A DNA stretch of 64,000 bases, from contig CM060481.1 of the NCBI GenBank assembly GCA_030544235.1, positions 18,590,392 through 18,654,391 of the forward strand. The letters run 5' to 3'. The notes under the pieces were generated by a model. The model saw nothing but the letters and a program-made list of their open reading frames with translations, ran no database searches and had not been told where the DNA came from. Source of the DNA: Lepturacanthus savala (taxonomy: Eukaryota; Chordata; Actinopteri; Scombriformes; Trichiuridae). Of this stretch, positions 39,080 to 51,866 are shown one piece after another. Both the position numbers and the translations under genes were made by a program. Position 1 is the stretch's first letter, and the number at the start of each line of letters is the position of its first letter.

Positions 39080-40430
39080 ATGTCTATTGTGTCATTAACA
39101 AACAGTAGTGTGAACGGGGAGCGGCAGAGGGAGAAGTGACCCTCCCTTTGTGCCCATCCAACAGTTTAAGCCTCATAGATTCTGTTTCTTTGGGCAGGGC
39201 CGCCGTCTCTGAGAAAGTAAACTCGGGGTGACCCTCCAGGTTAGGCCCGTCTGGGTGTTAGGAGCTGCGGTCCTGTGATTCCGGGGGAGCCGCTCCGTGC
39301 TCTTGAGATCCCGGCGGGTCCCACTTCAAACGGAGGGAGGAGAGATCACTTGTGTCAGGAATTTTGTTCCCTCGCCAGCGGGCCGCATTCTTGACCCCGG
39401 CGGGGCTGGTTAAACATCACGGACGCTTCCCTCTTTTGTCGCCGGGAGAATCAAGACAGCAACCTGATGTTGCCACCGCTGAATCTGTGTCAGCGGAGCT
39501 GGCAGCGTAAGCTCATTACAACACAGACACCCCTGTGTCACATTTAAAAAAAAAAAAAGAAAGGGGGAGAAAAAAAATAAAAAAGGTCCACACTGATTAA
39601 GATGTCCAACCGGAGTTTGACCAATATGTCAAAGAAGAGCTAATATTACTGATCTAACATGATGCCCCCTCCATTATAAAGCCAAAGCAATCACATGTTG
39701 CAAGGGGGTGGTAAACAATTAAGAGGATTTTAAAGGATGAACTTCAGCCTTTTTTAGAAAAGATAAAAATGTGGCACTCATTTTTGATAAATCATTTACT
39801 CCAACTAGTGCGCTCACATGAAAAGGTCCAGAGGCCCAGTCCGTCCAAAATTAATTAGACTTTCTCTACTGTGTGAAGGGTTGATTATTCAGTTATGCAT
39901 ACGTGGAAGAAATGAAAACTGCTGACCTTTTCCTAACATTTTGACTCAACCCTGTTACAAAACTGTCATCTACTTTTCCTTCACACAGTTAACCAACCCC
40001 CCCCCATGACAGGTTTGCTCAGGTATGAGAGGAGGAATATCATTATGTCTCACTGACGTTTCCGACCCGATCACCATCATCAGCTGCAGCGGCACAAAGG
40101 AGCGTGTCTGTGCGCATTAAATCCAAAAAAGCTGCGTGATAGAAACTGTAATCTCACACGCGAGAGGAGCTGCACTATGTAGGCTACGCTGCCCCCCCCC
40201 CCCGAGGAAGACACTGACAGACGAGCGGAGGTGCACCTGTCTGCCTGTTGCATAAACCGACTCGGCTTCACGCTCGGTGAGCTGCTCGTCCTGCCCTGAC
40301 CTCGCCCTCGCCCCGAGCTGCTCAACCAAACACACACACACACCACCTGCAGGAACAACATAGCCCATATAATAGAAATGTCATCCATAGACATTTAACA
40401 TTTGCCCTTAAAGCTTCAACATTCAGTATT
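39080..40430. other. Intergenic sequence with GC-rich unique blocks
   Basis: 39100-39530 is GC-richer, unique and CpG-containing with several CTTTGT/ACAAAG-like words. 39600-39960 is AT-rich and unique. 40180-40330 has a C-run and CpG. Open frames such as the 104-codon minus frame at 40080-40394 contain C-run and CA-repeat translations and are not credible genes. Regulatory content is possible but unproven. Confidence 0.35.
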
Positions 40431-41146
40431 TCCCATGAGGCTTTTAAACACCTACTGGTTCCTACTCTCACTTGTTGAATTCACTCCTCGATGACCTTCA
40501 AGAACTTGTTTTAGCAGAACTGAAGTAACGTTATGACAATGTCACATTTAGATGCAAAGACGCGACGCATGTCGGAGCCTGTTTAACATCACGGGCAAAA
40601 ATTATCAACAACTCAGTGACACCTCAAATGTCTGTAGCAAGATTATTTTTTTAAGCCTTTAGTGAGCTGCTGTTTGCAGGGTTTTCAGTGTTCGTTGTAG
40701 ATGAGCTGAGAGATTACTGGAGGACACACCCGTTAGGAATCTTTGCTGCTTCATTTCTCCAAAGTAGCCACCAGGACTGTCAAGGCCACGTCTACAGCTC
40801 CTCAAGGGAAAAGTCTGCAGTTTGCTACATTTATTTCATTAATGGCAATGGATCGTTTAAATACTGTATGAGCATGTGGTGTCTTTGTTAGACCTTTGAG
40901 GCCTGTGGAAACCTTTAATTTACTCAGTATATATATACACACACGTATGTATACACACATATACATTATAACTTGTCTTCTTTCACAAAAATGGTTACGC
41001 AAAATTATCTCTCCCTTTCTCTGCCAGAGCCTTCAGCAATACGTCTTGTATGGTGAAACCCAGGGAAGTGTGGCTGACTGAGCGCATTAGGTCGACTCAT
41101 TCCTCGCGTGAGAAAGAAGACAGCCACTCAAAATGCTGGCAAACAT

Positions 41147-41147
<1 letters not shown>
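40431..41147. other. Intergenic sequence, nothing recognised
   Basis: Noncoding; only a short TA/CA patch near 40928-40965. Confidence 0.4.

Positions 41148-41190
<43 letters not shown>
41148..41190. repeat. (CA)n microsatellite
   Basis: About 21 CA units, with imperfect CA sequence continuing to about 41240. Confidence 0.95.
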
Positions 41191-41196
<6 letters not shown>

Positions 41197-41960
41197 ACAG
41201 ACTGCATGCGTGATACACCGTATGTGTCACACACGCACATGGTCTTGGTTTGAAAGCACAGGAACAGCTTGCGTTACCCGAGCGTTTTCCTAATTAAGAA
41301 CATCTATATGGTTGTGAATATTAATAAATTGTTTAGAAACACCTAAGGATTTGATGGTTGTAATCATGAGATTTTCCTATTCATCCTATAAGGAATAAAT
41401 TGAAGCCTGCCTTAAACATCAAAACAGTTAAAATAGACTCAGCTTCAGCTCAAAGATTTTCCCCTGTTCATCCGGTGGTCAGGTAAAGCATTCGTCTTCT
41501 TTGTAGGAAGAGTTTAGAATCTAAATGAATTTTTCTTTAACCTTCTGTAATTCTGGATTTTTGAGCGCTCATCTCGGTATTTAAAAATAAAAATTAAATT
41601 TGAGTCTTGACTTCGTTAAAGTAAGCAAAATGATTCAGCTAAAAAAATGTCCCAGATATTTCTACTTTTGCTTTAGATTCACGTAATTACTACCGAACTC
41701 TATATTTGAATTATGTGGGAGGAGAAAAAGGAAGTACGTCACCGAAGTGCAGGTTACTACAGTGCCCACCACCTCGTCATTTTTCTACCTGATATGATTC
41801 TTCAGATGAGAAAAGGCTTGAGTCGTCGTGGGGGGGTTCAGAGGTCTGACATACTGAGGTCTGACCTCTGTCTCTCCAGTCCAGGCCCACTGTAAACTAT
41901 AAAAGGGAGAAAAAGCCGGAAATATCACTTTTAAAATCTCATCCCGCCTCATTACATGCA
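41191..41960. other. Intergenic sequence, nothing recognised
   Basis: AT-rich noncoding sequence; an imperfect direct repeat 'aggtctgacatactg/aggtctgacctctg' lies near 41850. Confidence 0.4.
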
Positions 41961-42941
41961 TACAGTACATCACTTTACATTATGTTGCAGCCTTATGGAT
42001 AAATCATTTAAATACACCCCCCCCCCCTAAATCTACAGTGAAAAAACAGGATTTGAGACATTTATGCTGTATAGGAAAAATAAATATCACATTGACCTAA
42101 GGTTGAGTTGAATACTTAGCCAAAGCACCTTTGGTAGGTATTAAAGTCGTGAGTCTTCTCGGTGAAGTGACAGGATTTGGTGATTTTCTGACAGTCTTCA
42201 AACTCTGTGATGTTGGGCAGGTTGAGATGTTTGATTGGGTTTAAGGCAGCGTGGCCACACAAGAACATTGTGTAGGAAGGTGAGCCTTCATCCTGGATGT
42301 AAAGCTCAGACCTGTGGCGTGTTGCAGTGATGGTCCCCCTTCTGGAGGTTTCCTCCTTCCCAGCACAGGCTCTCTGAAGCTCAGCCAGAGGAACCATTGG
42401 GTTCTCGTTTACTTCTCTTAACGAGGCCCATCTCCTTTGCTTACTCGGTTTGACCAGCTGTAGAAAGGGTCCCAGTTGTTTCAACTTCTCCAATTCATGA
42501 TTTACAGGAAGCCACTTTGCTCTGAAGGAACCTTCAATGCAGCAGAATTTGTTTGTAGCCTCCTTCAGATCCATGCTTTGACACAATCCCGTCTCTGAGC
42601 TCTGCAGGCTCTGATGTGCATCCTCAGCTGCCAGACCTCCTATAGAAAGGAGCGGGCCTTCCCTAAATCTCGTCCAATCAATTGAATTCAACACAGGTGA
42701 ACTCCAATCAAAACACAGACACATTTTAAAGATGATCAGGAGAAATGTTGGACACCTGAGATAAATCAAGTGTTGTAGCAAAAGATCTGATGTCAATGTG
42801 ATGTTGGGAGTATTTCCTTTTAATAGACTTGAAAAATTACTAAAATTATGTTTTCACCTGTGTAGAGTGATGAAGGACAAAAATAATTTTAACCACAAAA
42901 TATGAAAATTAAAGGTCTGAATACTTTCTGAATGCACTCGG
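41961..42941 (-). pseudogene. Decayed Tc1-like DNA transposon
   Basis: Words at both ends and inside match the Tc1-like family common in salmonids and other fish. The left end has 'tacagtac' and 'gcagccttatggat'. Inside are 'cttagccaaagcacctttgg', 'tttgattgggttta', 'gtccaatcaattgaatt' and 'ggtgaactccaatcaaa'. The right end is 'ggtctgaatactttctgaat' plus 'gcac'. The transposase would read on the minus strand. Traces of its N-terminal helix-turn-helix region and of a mid-catalytic region survive, but most of the catalytic domain is deleted and the DDE core is gone. The 226-codon open frame at 42116-42796 spans this scrambled sequence and is not a working transposase. Confidence 0.85.
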
Positions 42942-44095
42942 TGTCTTTGTAATCAAGGCTGCTGTGATCTGCAAACCTGTTTATTAATGAGGGGCATTTT
43001 TTCCAGAACTAATCTTTGTTGTGACACTTGCTCTGCTAAGGTTCTAAAACTTTGCCTTTGGATGACAGAAGAGCTTGGCTGCAGATGGAGGGCTAAGCCT
43101 GCATTATCTCTTCATGTCAAGGAGAGAAAATTAGCAGTGATGTGGGTGAGAAAACCAGGTGGCTTGTGAGGGGAATATTAAAATATCTGTTAAAAGATGG
43201 ATGTAAAAAGTCAAGTCAAGCCAGTGTCTCATAGCTGCCTTTGTCATTTACTAGTTTCTAGTGATTCACCAGTTTAAAGCAAAAAAAAACCCTCTGGTTT
43301 TAGAGAGAATCCTCAGATTTTATAAAGGTCGAAATTTGGAAAACCTTTGTCTTTAAAACAAACTAAAATATGTTGAGGAATAAAATAAAAACAACTTTCA
43401 AAGGAAATCCCCAAATTAAGTGAGCTAGCTTCTATTCTATGGGTTGCAGAGTATTGTAATCACATTTTGAGTAACTTCTCTTAGAATAAAGCAACATAAA
43501 AAATAACACACCTAAACATAAAAATTGTGTGTATGTTTCAACAGATTTCGGGGCAAGACAAATTGATGTTCATATTCATATATTTTATATAATGTATATC
43601 AAACTAAAACTAATACAGCATCAAACTTAAAAAAAGAAAGAAAAAAAATTGAAAACTGAGCAATTCATTGGCTTGTGGAGCAGTGGATGTTAAATCCAGC
43701 GGGAGCGGAGAACAGATCCTGTCCCGTTCCCGTGGCAGACAGCGGACGGAGGGGGGGGTGAAGGGCTGGAAGGTGGGGAAGGGGACGGGACAGAGGGATG
43801 AAAAGTGGAGAGTTTGGGGAAGGGTCAAAGGGCAGGTTAAATACAGGTGGAAATGAGACAGCCCGAACTTCTGCAGGGCAACATCTCTTCTTGCCGTTTA
43901 TTTTATTTCACTTTTTAGCATTTTTTTTTCTTTTGATTTCAAACACAAAAACCATGTTCTAAAAAAGCAGCCTTGGTGTGTTGAATGTGGAAACAGGGGA
44001 GAACGAGTCCATGATGTTTATTTTTGTTTATTTTCCTGTGACAACGGTTTGTCTCATCAGTCTCTCGAAATGCTGTTATCGCACTATTATGTGTT
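42942..44095. other. Sequence between Tc1 remnant and faf1 3' end
   Basis: AT-rich, noncoding. Several minus-strand AATAAA hexamers (near 43897-43907 and 44013-44028) could be alternative faf1 polyadenylation signals. G-rich run near 43751-43758. Confidence 0.4.
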
Positions 44096-44101
44096 TTTAT
44101 T
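44096..44101 (-). terminator. faf1: Candidate faf1 polyadenylation signal
   Basis: Minus-strand AATAAA about 430 nt after the faf1 stop codon. The intervening 3' UTR would contain a purine/pyrimidine (CTTT/GAAA) tract and CA-rich sequence. Signals near 43.9-44.03 kb are alternatives. Confidence 0.35.
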
Positions 44102-44532
44102 GTGAGGGGGGGGGACTATGACACAGCAGTTGGAAACGTGAATTTGTGATGTGTGAGAGGGGTCGAGAGAGAGAAAGAAAGAGAGAAAGAAAGATAGAGA
44201 AAGAGAGAGAGATTGGAGGGGGAGGTGAATGTTTGGCTGTGTGCTTGTGATACTGTCTTTGCTCCTCTGTGCAACACGTGTACACTAGGCATTCATGTAC
44301 CACGACCAGGCCGAGGGCAGAGAGGCTTACTTGCACTTGTGTGTCACTGGATGTGCATGCCAGTGTGTTTATGTATGTCTGAGAGGGTGGTCTGTGTGTG
44401 TATATGTGTGTGTTTGTGTGTTCTGTAGGCCCAGACTTGGGGGAGGGGGGGGCCATGCTCGGTGACTAGTGTGTGTCCAGCCAGTTCATCAGTCAGTCAC
44501 TTGGTCCTCTCAGCTATCAGAGGACCATTTTT

Positions 44533-44616
44533 CTATTCTTTAGCCTCCAGGAAAAGCGTCTCCTGTGGAAACAACTTGGCCTCCAGCAGATTTGACCCTG
44601 GATCCAACTGGGTGAT
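44533..44616 (-). CDS. faf1: faf1 last coding exon (end of UBX domain)
   Basis: This exon is 84 bp: 27 residues and a TAG stop at 44535-44533. The acceptor is ctctgcag. The peptide starts ITQLDPGSNLL and ends KLFPQETLFLEAKE, which closely matches the C-terminus of vertebrate FAF1 as I know it. It supplies the last strand of the UBX beta-grasp fold, which docks on p97/VCP. Phase 0 with the preceding exon, which ends in FPRRN. It was found by searching for the expected end; it is too short for a length-based gene finder. Confidence 0.95.
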   Translation of the reverse strand: MTQLDPGSNLLEAKLFPQETLFLEAKE

Positions 44617-45326
44617 CTGCAGAGACAAGGTGGTTCATTGGGGGTGGGTGTGGGGATAGAGAGAGAATAGTAGACTGTTAACTAGACTTAAAATACATAA
44701 TAACAATAATTTTATTTATCACTTAATCTGACCGTTATTAAAACAATCAAATGTCAGAAAAATTAGAAGAATGTCATCTTCAAATGTCAATCACACCAAG
44801 ATTTTAAGGAAAGCAGTAAATCCTCATTTTGAGAACATGGTAACAGCAAATGTTTGCCATTTTTTCTTGATAAACTTCATGATTAATCGTTCATTTGTTG
44901 CATTTTTGTATCTGCTTTGGCCTTACAACCAACCAGTACACATCCTGATCACAATACTCAGAGACTTGAAATCACTCAGCGTAGCAACAGGCATGTTTTA
45001 AAAGTCAATTTAATTATATTATAACTGTATTGTTATTGTGGACATGGCCCCAGTCATTCACCTCTACTCAAATCCCTTAGTGACTATCCCGCTGTAAATG
45101 TCCTAAGATCCAGGGTGGACAACAGTGTAGTTTTGCGTTCATTTCATGTGTGTGAGAGTGTGTACACTGTGTATTATTCTAACATCACGTTTATAAAAAA
45201 AAGGAATCTGAGCAGCTCAAACTTTGTTTTCCTAAGAGAACCATCAGGTTTGTTTTCATAAAAAGGCTCCAATCCAGAACAAACTGACAAAGGTTACAGG
45301 AGAGGAGAGTCTATGTTGTAAAAGCT

Positions 45327-45357
<31 letters not shown>

Positions 45358-46844
45358 CTCAATAAGAGAGAGAAGCAGGGATTAAGAGGACAACATTGTA
45401 CATGACTAATAATGACTAATTTCACCCTGTGAAAAAGGTCAAACAGGAAACATTTTTCTGTGTTCAATACGCATATTGTGTAAAAGCAAAGGAATAATGC
45501 AGTACCACAGTACCACCCACAAAGGAGCTGATGGAGTAAGCTGACATGAAGATGGTCTGACCTGTGTTTTTTTTTTTTTTAAACAGGACAATTTGACTCT
45601 CTCTCCCTCTCTGGCATCCACCACCCCTGTGGGCCTCTTAGCTTATGTGAGCTAATCACTGGAGGGGTTGTGTTACATCGGGCCAATCTAACACCTGGGC
45701 TGAATGAGCTGTGTGACGGCAAGGTGGTGTGACACTGAGATGTGTCCAGGGCTTATCTGGTGGCTGCTGCGTCAGCTCCTCTGATTAGGGCTCCTATTCT
45801 AACCTCATGGTGGGATAATTAACCAACTCCCTGTACCTGCTGTAGAGGGTCAAAAGGCAAGCCGAGCATGTTAAAGGCCGACCTCACAACAAGCAAAGCA
45901 ATAGGTTTGAGGCGGACTATTGTAGGGAATAAAACGCGAGCTGTGACCATGAACTGAGCCACAAGTTCAGCTAGGCTCACCCTCTGCATCGAAGTATTTT
46001 AAAAAGTGCAAACATCAGACGATCGCGAATAAATGAACATATCGCTAATCAAGCGACAACCTCTAACTTTTAGCTTTATTTTTTTTTACCTCCAGGAATC
46101 CTCTCGCTGAATCCTTGTCAGCTCCTTAAAATCAAACATTTCGGACACCGACGGAGTTGAGTAGGAGTAAACACTTAATAATTAAAACAATCCACACATT
46201 TAGACTTGTGCAAAATCTGTCAGACTAGAGAATGATTAAAAGGGCTCAGAAAGCAGTGAGAAAAAAAGTCACGGAAATTAATGGGGAAAGTGAGGAGGAT
46301 ACATCAGCATCAGGCAACCTATCCATCTCCCAAGGGTGTTTGGAAATGTCACACCATGTGCACACCAGTGGTCTCTGACTCCATTGTCTTTCATCTCCTT
46401 GTCCTCATTTCAACGTGTCATTTAGACTCTTGACTTCTCAGTGGGGTCCCAGGGAGCCCGGTGCGGGCAGGGAGGGGCTGCCACATCCACCTTGTGCCTG
46501 CACCAAGTCAACTGCCTCATAGCACGGCGGGGAGGGAAATGTCATGAAGAGCAGTAAAATGGGTGTGCGCGAGTGTCTTTATGAGCATGTGTGTTTGCTG
46601 CAAACATATTCCATCCCGACGGCGAGGAAAGCGGCCGGCGCGGCTGCTGCGTTTCTTTTTCCCACCTCGGGAGCGGCGCGTTGCAAATGGCTGCCATGCT
46701 AATGAACCTGACAGGCTGTTATGACACCACAGCATCAGGTAAGAGTAAATGAGGCTTTGGGGTGGAGCAGGTGTGTGTGCACGTGTGTGTTTGTGTACAG
46801 ACGTGTGTGTTTGTGTACGGACGTGTGTCTGTGGACTAGATATA

Positions 46845-46882
<38 letters not shown>

Positions 46883-49800
46883 GGTGTGTGCGTGCGTGTG
46901 TGGATGCAAGTCAATTCGGATGAGAGTTTGTGCTTGTCGTACACCAGGGAGAGACGACGGGGGGAGAGCAGCATCTGACTCTGAAAGAGAAAGTAGGGAA
47001 ACAAGATGCCACACTGACACAGGAGACGGGCGCCATCGGTGATTATTTACATTGTTATCCAATTAACAGACCATAAGCATGGAGTCAACAAACAAAGCTG
47101 TTGTTTTTCCTCTGCTCTGCCTAAGCCATATTCTCTCCTCCTGTGCTGACACAGCCATGCATACATACATGCATACATACATACATAAGACAGACACAAT
47201 CTAGCTCTCTGGGTTTGCAGTTTGATTTTTTAACTTTGAGTCAATATAGTTTTCACCAACCAATTTAGATCAAATGAATCAAGAGACTTAGGGAGCCATT
47301 TAATTTCAAAGATGGAATTCATTTCAAAAGATTTCATACGATTAAATAGTGTTTGTGGAAAAAGTGGTTAATTAAAAATACATAACAAATTAACTGAATC
47401 GAACTGCATCTGAAATCTAAAGAAATAATACAATAATGGAGGCTCAGCGTGAAAAAGCCTTATTTAAACTAGAATGAAAGACAGATGGTGGTTCTCTGCA
47501 GTCTTTAATATTTTGAATCATTCTTTACTATGAACTCCATGTATTTGCCATTATCCAACAGCAGATTTCACCACGGTTAACACCACATAATTAGCTCTTA
47601 ATGTGAAGTTTAAAATAAATACCACAATTGTAAGTCACTTGATTCAAATGAATAAAACACACTGATAACAGAGGAGGCGACACTAAGCAATGCTCAGCGG
47701 TGAAAGGAAAGGGAAAATAAACACAGGCCCTCAAGATGCCCATTTCCAACATAATCAAACGTGCAGCTGAAATAACGCATTTTTAATGAAGCCATTACAG
47801 GCCCTACTATGTTAATTAAAACCAAATAACTTGTCTGTTTTAAACTAGTGTTGTCAAGTGTTTATTTGGCCAATTACAAAAGCAGTGGGAGATCATTATC
47901 CACTGCCAGGAGCGTTGACAGCACGTAGCGCCGGGGCGTGAACAGAAAAGAACAGAACAGAATACGGTACTTCAAAGGAAGAAATGCACTGCACAGACTA
48001 GAGAGGGGGAGAACAGGGGGGGGGAACAGAAAAAAGAACAGGGAATGTGGAAGGAGAGAAAAGGAGGGAGCAAGTGCAGTGAGAGAAAAACGGATAGGAC
48101 GAGTTTAAAAAAAAAGAAGAAAAAAAACGGTTTCAGAAAGTTAAAACAAAGAAAAAAAGAAAGTTTTAGCGAGAAAAAGACAAGAACGTGTAGGCTGGAG
48201 AGAAAAATGTAATTATAAATTGCAAAAGAAAAACCCTGTGTGAGCAGGAGAGTGTTGTACAGCGACGGGAAGAGAAGTTAAGAGACGGGAAAAGGGAGAC
48301 AGACGGAGGGAAAGCTGGAGGGAAAAGGAGGAGGAGGAGGGCTGAAGGTGAGGAGGGGGTTTAGAGTAAAAGAGTAAAATTCAAAGACTGCAGGTTTTAA
48401 CATTAAGAGATCAGGGAGATACCAGCCTCAGACAGAGCCACAGCAACACACGCATTCATCCGCCACCACTTCAGCTCTATTTTCAGAGGAGCACACTGCC
48501 ATATATCTCACAGACATATTGAGAGAATATTATAAGAGCGGTCCTGAGGAAGCAACTTTCAAAACTGCTTTCAAAAATAAACTGCTGTAGCTCTTCCTAT
48601 GGATTCAGCCCGTTCAGATAGCAAGAAAAGAAAAACAAAACACGCCTGTATAACAGATGTAAAATCTATTTCGGTACAGTGCATAGCTTTTTCTGCGCCA
48701 TTGTTTATTTTTTCTGCCTCTCAGGTTTTGTCTAACAATCACTCGGGCCATTTCACTGACAGAGCTGGAAGAAGGATTAAGAGAGGGTGAAAGAGAGTAC
48801 AGTATCAGAGTGAGAAAAATAATACGCTTGTTTGACAAGTGTTTGGGTGTCTATGGGCAGCTGGGCAGGAAGAGGCGATTGCCGAGGAGGAAGGCAGGAT
48901 TATTATACAGACAGTCTAAACATGTTCACCGCAAACCCAGGGAAGAAGACCTCGGGTCTTTCAACAGCGGTTTGAGCTCACTCGAGTATCAAAGGGAAAA
49001 AAGGAAGAAATTCTTGAATGGAAAGCTGAAAACTGAAACACTAGTTTTACCCCTCCTTCCTCAAACTCTCTGACAGTCTTCGAAACGGAGAAAGGGTTAG
49101 CTCCCTGAGCACGGCTAAGCCCAGTACAAATGATGCCAGTGTAAGGCCTGCTGTAGTGCTGAAGAGATAAGCCACTGATACCAAATGTTGAGAAGGAGAC
49201 AGAGTCCAAAAAAACTGAAGACTAATAGACACTTTTTGGCGAAGACAAAAGGGAAGGTGGCAAAAGACTCTGGCTCTGTTGAATTATTTCAAAAGTGTCA
49301 GAAGTTGGTTTACAAACAGAATTAAACCAGTGTTACTAGAATTACTGATTCACAACATTGATAATGTGTGCCAAAAAATATGCAGACCCAACTTCACTTC
49401 GTTTTCTCAAGTTGCGCCGAGTAAAAACCTCAAATTGTACAGTTTGAATGAGTGGAAATGAAATAAAGGAGGCTGACAGAGAGGAAAATAGCACAGGGAA
49501 GAGTGACAGAGCACAAAGACGCAGAGACTAGAAAAAGGGAAAGAAGGTTTCAACAGTTGTGCAGTATTACAAATGCAATAGTGGTCTATCCTCTATCCTC
49601 TGATCCTGGCAGAGCAACAGTGAGAGCGTCTGGACGGGATGGAGGCTCTCAATGCTCCCTCTCATTTAATTACAACACAGAGCTGCAGGATTAGACGGGG
49701 GCCTGTGTTCGCAGCCTCATACTGGCACTACTGCGGATCTGCTTCCCTCCTCTCTTTCCCCAAATCTCTCGCCTTCCTCTTTTCTGGAAGTATCTCCCAT

Positions 49801-51650
49801 TTTCTTATTTTTCATATCTTCCTCAACTTCTCGTCTCTTGCCATTTCTCTTTCAGACTGCTTCTCCGATTAAATCTTTTCTTTGTTTAAGCTTTTGTCTG
49901 CTCTGTTCTCCTCCTACTAGTCATGCGGCCCACCATCCTCTCCTCACGTCTCTACCCCTCTAATCCTCCCATCCTGTTTTTGCCGGAATTTCATCTGTGA
50001 TGCAGACACATCTTTATCTCTGTCTCAAACACATGTTTACTCTTGATTATAAAGAGACAACTGTGAATCCTTTAAGTGACAAAGTTGTGAGTGGGGCATG
50101 TGTTTGCTTGAAAATATTTGTGCATGTGTTGAAGTGTGTGATTGTGACGAAATGAGGAGTGTGAGCTATGCGTTAATTTGCGTGTTAGTTTGAGGTGTTT
50201 GTGCCCCAGTGGTCTCTACAGACTATGATGGCACACTGCCTGGGCAAGCCTACATACACACTCTCTCACACACACACACACACATATATGTACACACCTC
50301 CATACAACCAGCAGCACCCACCCCTCCACTACACTCCTCTCTTGATTAATGGAAATCCCATTTTTGTTTCCAGCAGCATGGCTAATTAAACTGGTAGTTA
50401 ACACAGTGCTCATTAGCTCGCTACCATAGAGTGTGGCGACCAATCCCTCTAATGACTGGTTGTAGCTGGCTGAGTGATGCCGGGCGTCAGCAGAAGAGCC
50501 ATAGAGAATACTATTGTTAGTGCTGACAACTGTATCCTAACACAGTCCTGGTGTACAGTATTCACAACAGGTTGATAGTAATTAATATTTGCTGAATATT
50601 AGGTGTATGCACGTGGATGGGTAAACACATCATGGATTCAGCTAAACAAAAGCAGACCACTGTCCCTGCAGCACACAAAACAAGATTGATAAAAAGAAAA
50701 AAAAATCATCAATCAACCACAATATAATTTCTTAACTGTTGTTCCTGCTGCACATCGCCAGCTCTGGCCGACAGAAAATTTCAGCTGTGACTCTCTATAG
50801 CAGTGGTGTTCACTGCGCAGAGTACACTTCATAACCTGCTGTTACTCAATTGAAGTGAGGACAGATTTAGCACTTGTTTGTGTGGGCAGAGAACGGTTAT
50901 GAGGGACAGTGGAAAACAGAGATTGGATGGCTGGTAAATTCAACTTCAAACTTGGTGAAAATGGAATTTCTTGTCCAGTTCCGATGTTAAGATGTTATAA
51001 GACGCAAGAAAATTAATTATATAGTTAATCTGACTATGATGAATTTTAAAATGCATGTATACACGTTAGTCAGATTGAAATTGGAGTTGGACTTCTCATA
51101 ATCGCATTAGCACACCTAGATAAGAAGCTGGACTATGCATGAACACATGGTCCACAACAGTAAAAATTAGACATAAAGGACAAATCAGAGGATAGAAGTA
51201 AAGATTAAATAAAAAAAAAACAAAAAAACAATGGCGTTAGTGGTGATTTAAAGAATTTTCACACACTTGAGCAGGAAGTATGATTAATCAAACAGAGAGA
51301 GAGACAAAAGGAAACCTGTATCCTATTCTGATGGCAGACAGCCTGGTCTGGAACTATAGTTATTAACCTTAATAAATTGTTTATATTTCATTTTACAGAT
51401 ATACATGTTTATATATCTATGGCTGTATTAACCCGCTGAAACAACAGGTGATGCCAAATGAGGCGGTGGGCCCCCGTCAGTTAATCGATTTTCTCAGTTG
51501 AATGTAAACTGAGACAAGGGCAGAAGTCCGACTAGATGCAAAAATCTAATTTGAGCATAGCTCAAATAAAGTCAACATGTAAACATATTGTGTGAGAAGA
51601 AGTTAAATACTGCGTGTCTTTGTATATGTGCCGGTAGGTATGCTGCTCAC
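44617..51650 (-). other. faf1: faf1 last intron (about 7.0 kb)
   Basis: Bounded by gtgagc donor and ctgcag acceptor. It holds (GT) tracts near 45330-45357 and 46853-46880, (ATAC) near 47158-47187, purine-rich sequence at about 48000-48360 and a (CA) tract near 50265-50285. Unique AT-rich blocks (about 47200-47960) have many TAAT/ATTA words and may be regulatory. No other exon is recognised; open frames across CA/GT tracts are artefacts. Confidence 0.7.
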
Positions 51651-51866
51651 ATTTCTACGAGGGAAGGTGGTGAGGAGCTTGAACTCGTCGAAGGGGTATC
51701 CCTTGGAGGCCACAAAGTCGAAGAGGACCTGGAGCTTACAGCTGCCCAGGAAACGCCTTTCCAGAAACTCGCCACTTGGTGTGCGGATTCGCAGTTTGCT
51801 GATTTGCTCGACTGACTCCTCTTCAGGTTCTGGCGGTAGGGCCTGCTCCAATGACAAGCGGATTGC
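51651..51866 (-). CDS. faf1: faf1 exon encoding most of the UBX domain
   Basis: This exon is 216 bp, 72 codons, phase 0 at both ends, with acceptor ttctttcag and donor aat/gtgagc. It begins AIRLSLEQALPPEP, the end of the helical linker. Then comes the UBX domain: KLRIRTPSGEFLERRF (strands 1-2), KLQVLFDFVASKG (helix), FKLLTTFPRR. The FPR loop is the canonical p97/VCP contact and is intact. FAF1 brings ubiquitinated clients to p97 and takes part in ER-associated degradation and Fas and NF-kB signalling (known of the family). The match to human FAF1 from memory is near-identical in the core. Confidence 0.97.

Noticed and set aside
42116..42796. 226-codon minus-strand frame as a gene
   Set aside because: Lies wholly inside the decayed Tc1-like element; its translation is scrambled remnants without the catalytic core.
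46517..47062. 181-codon minus-strand frame
   Set aside because: Contains a long Thr-His run from the CA/GT tract and lies in a faf1 intron without splice support.
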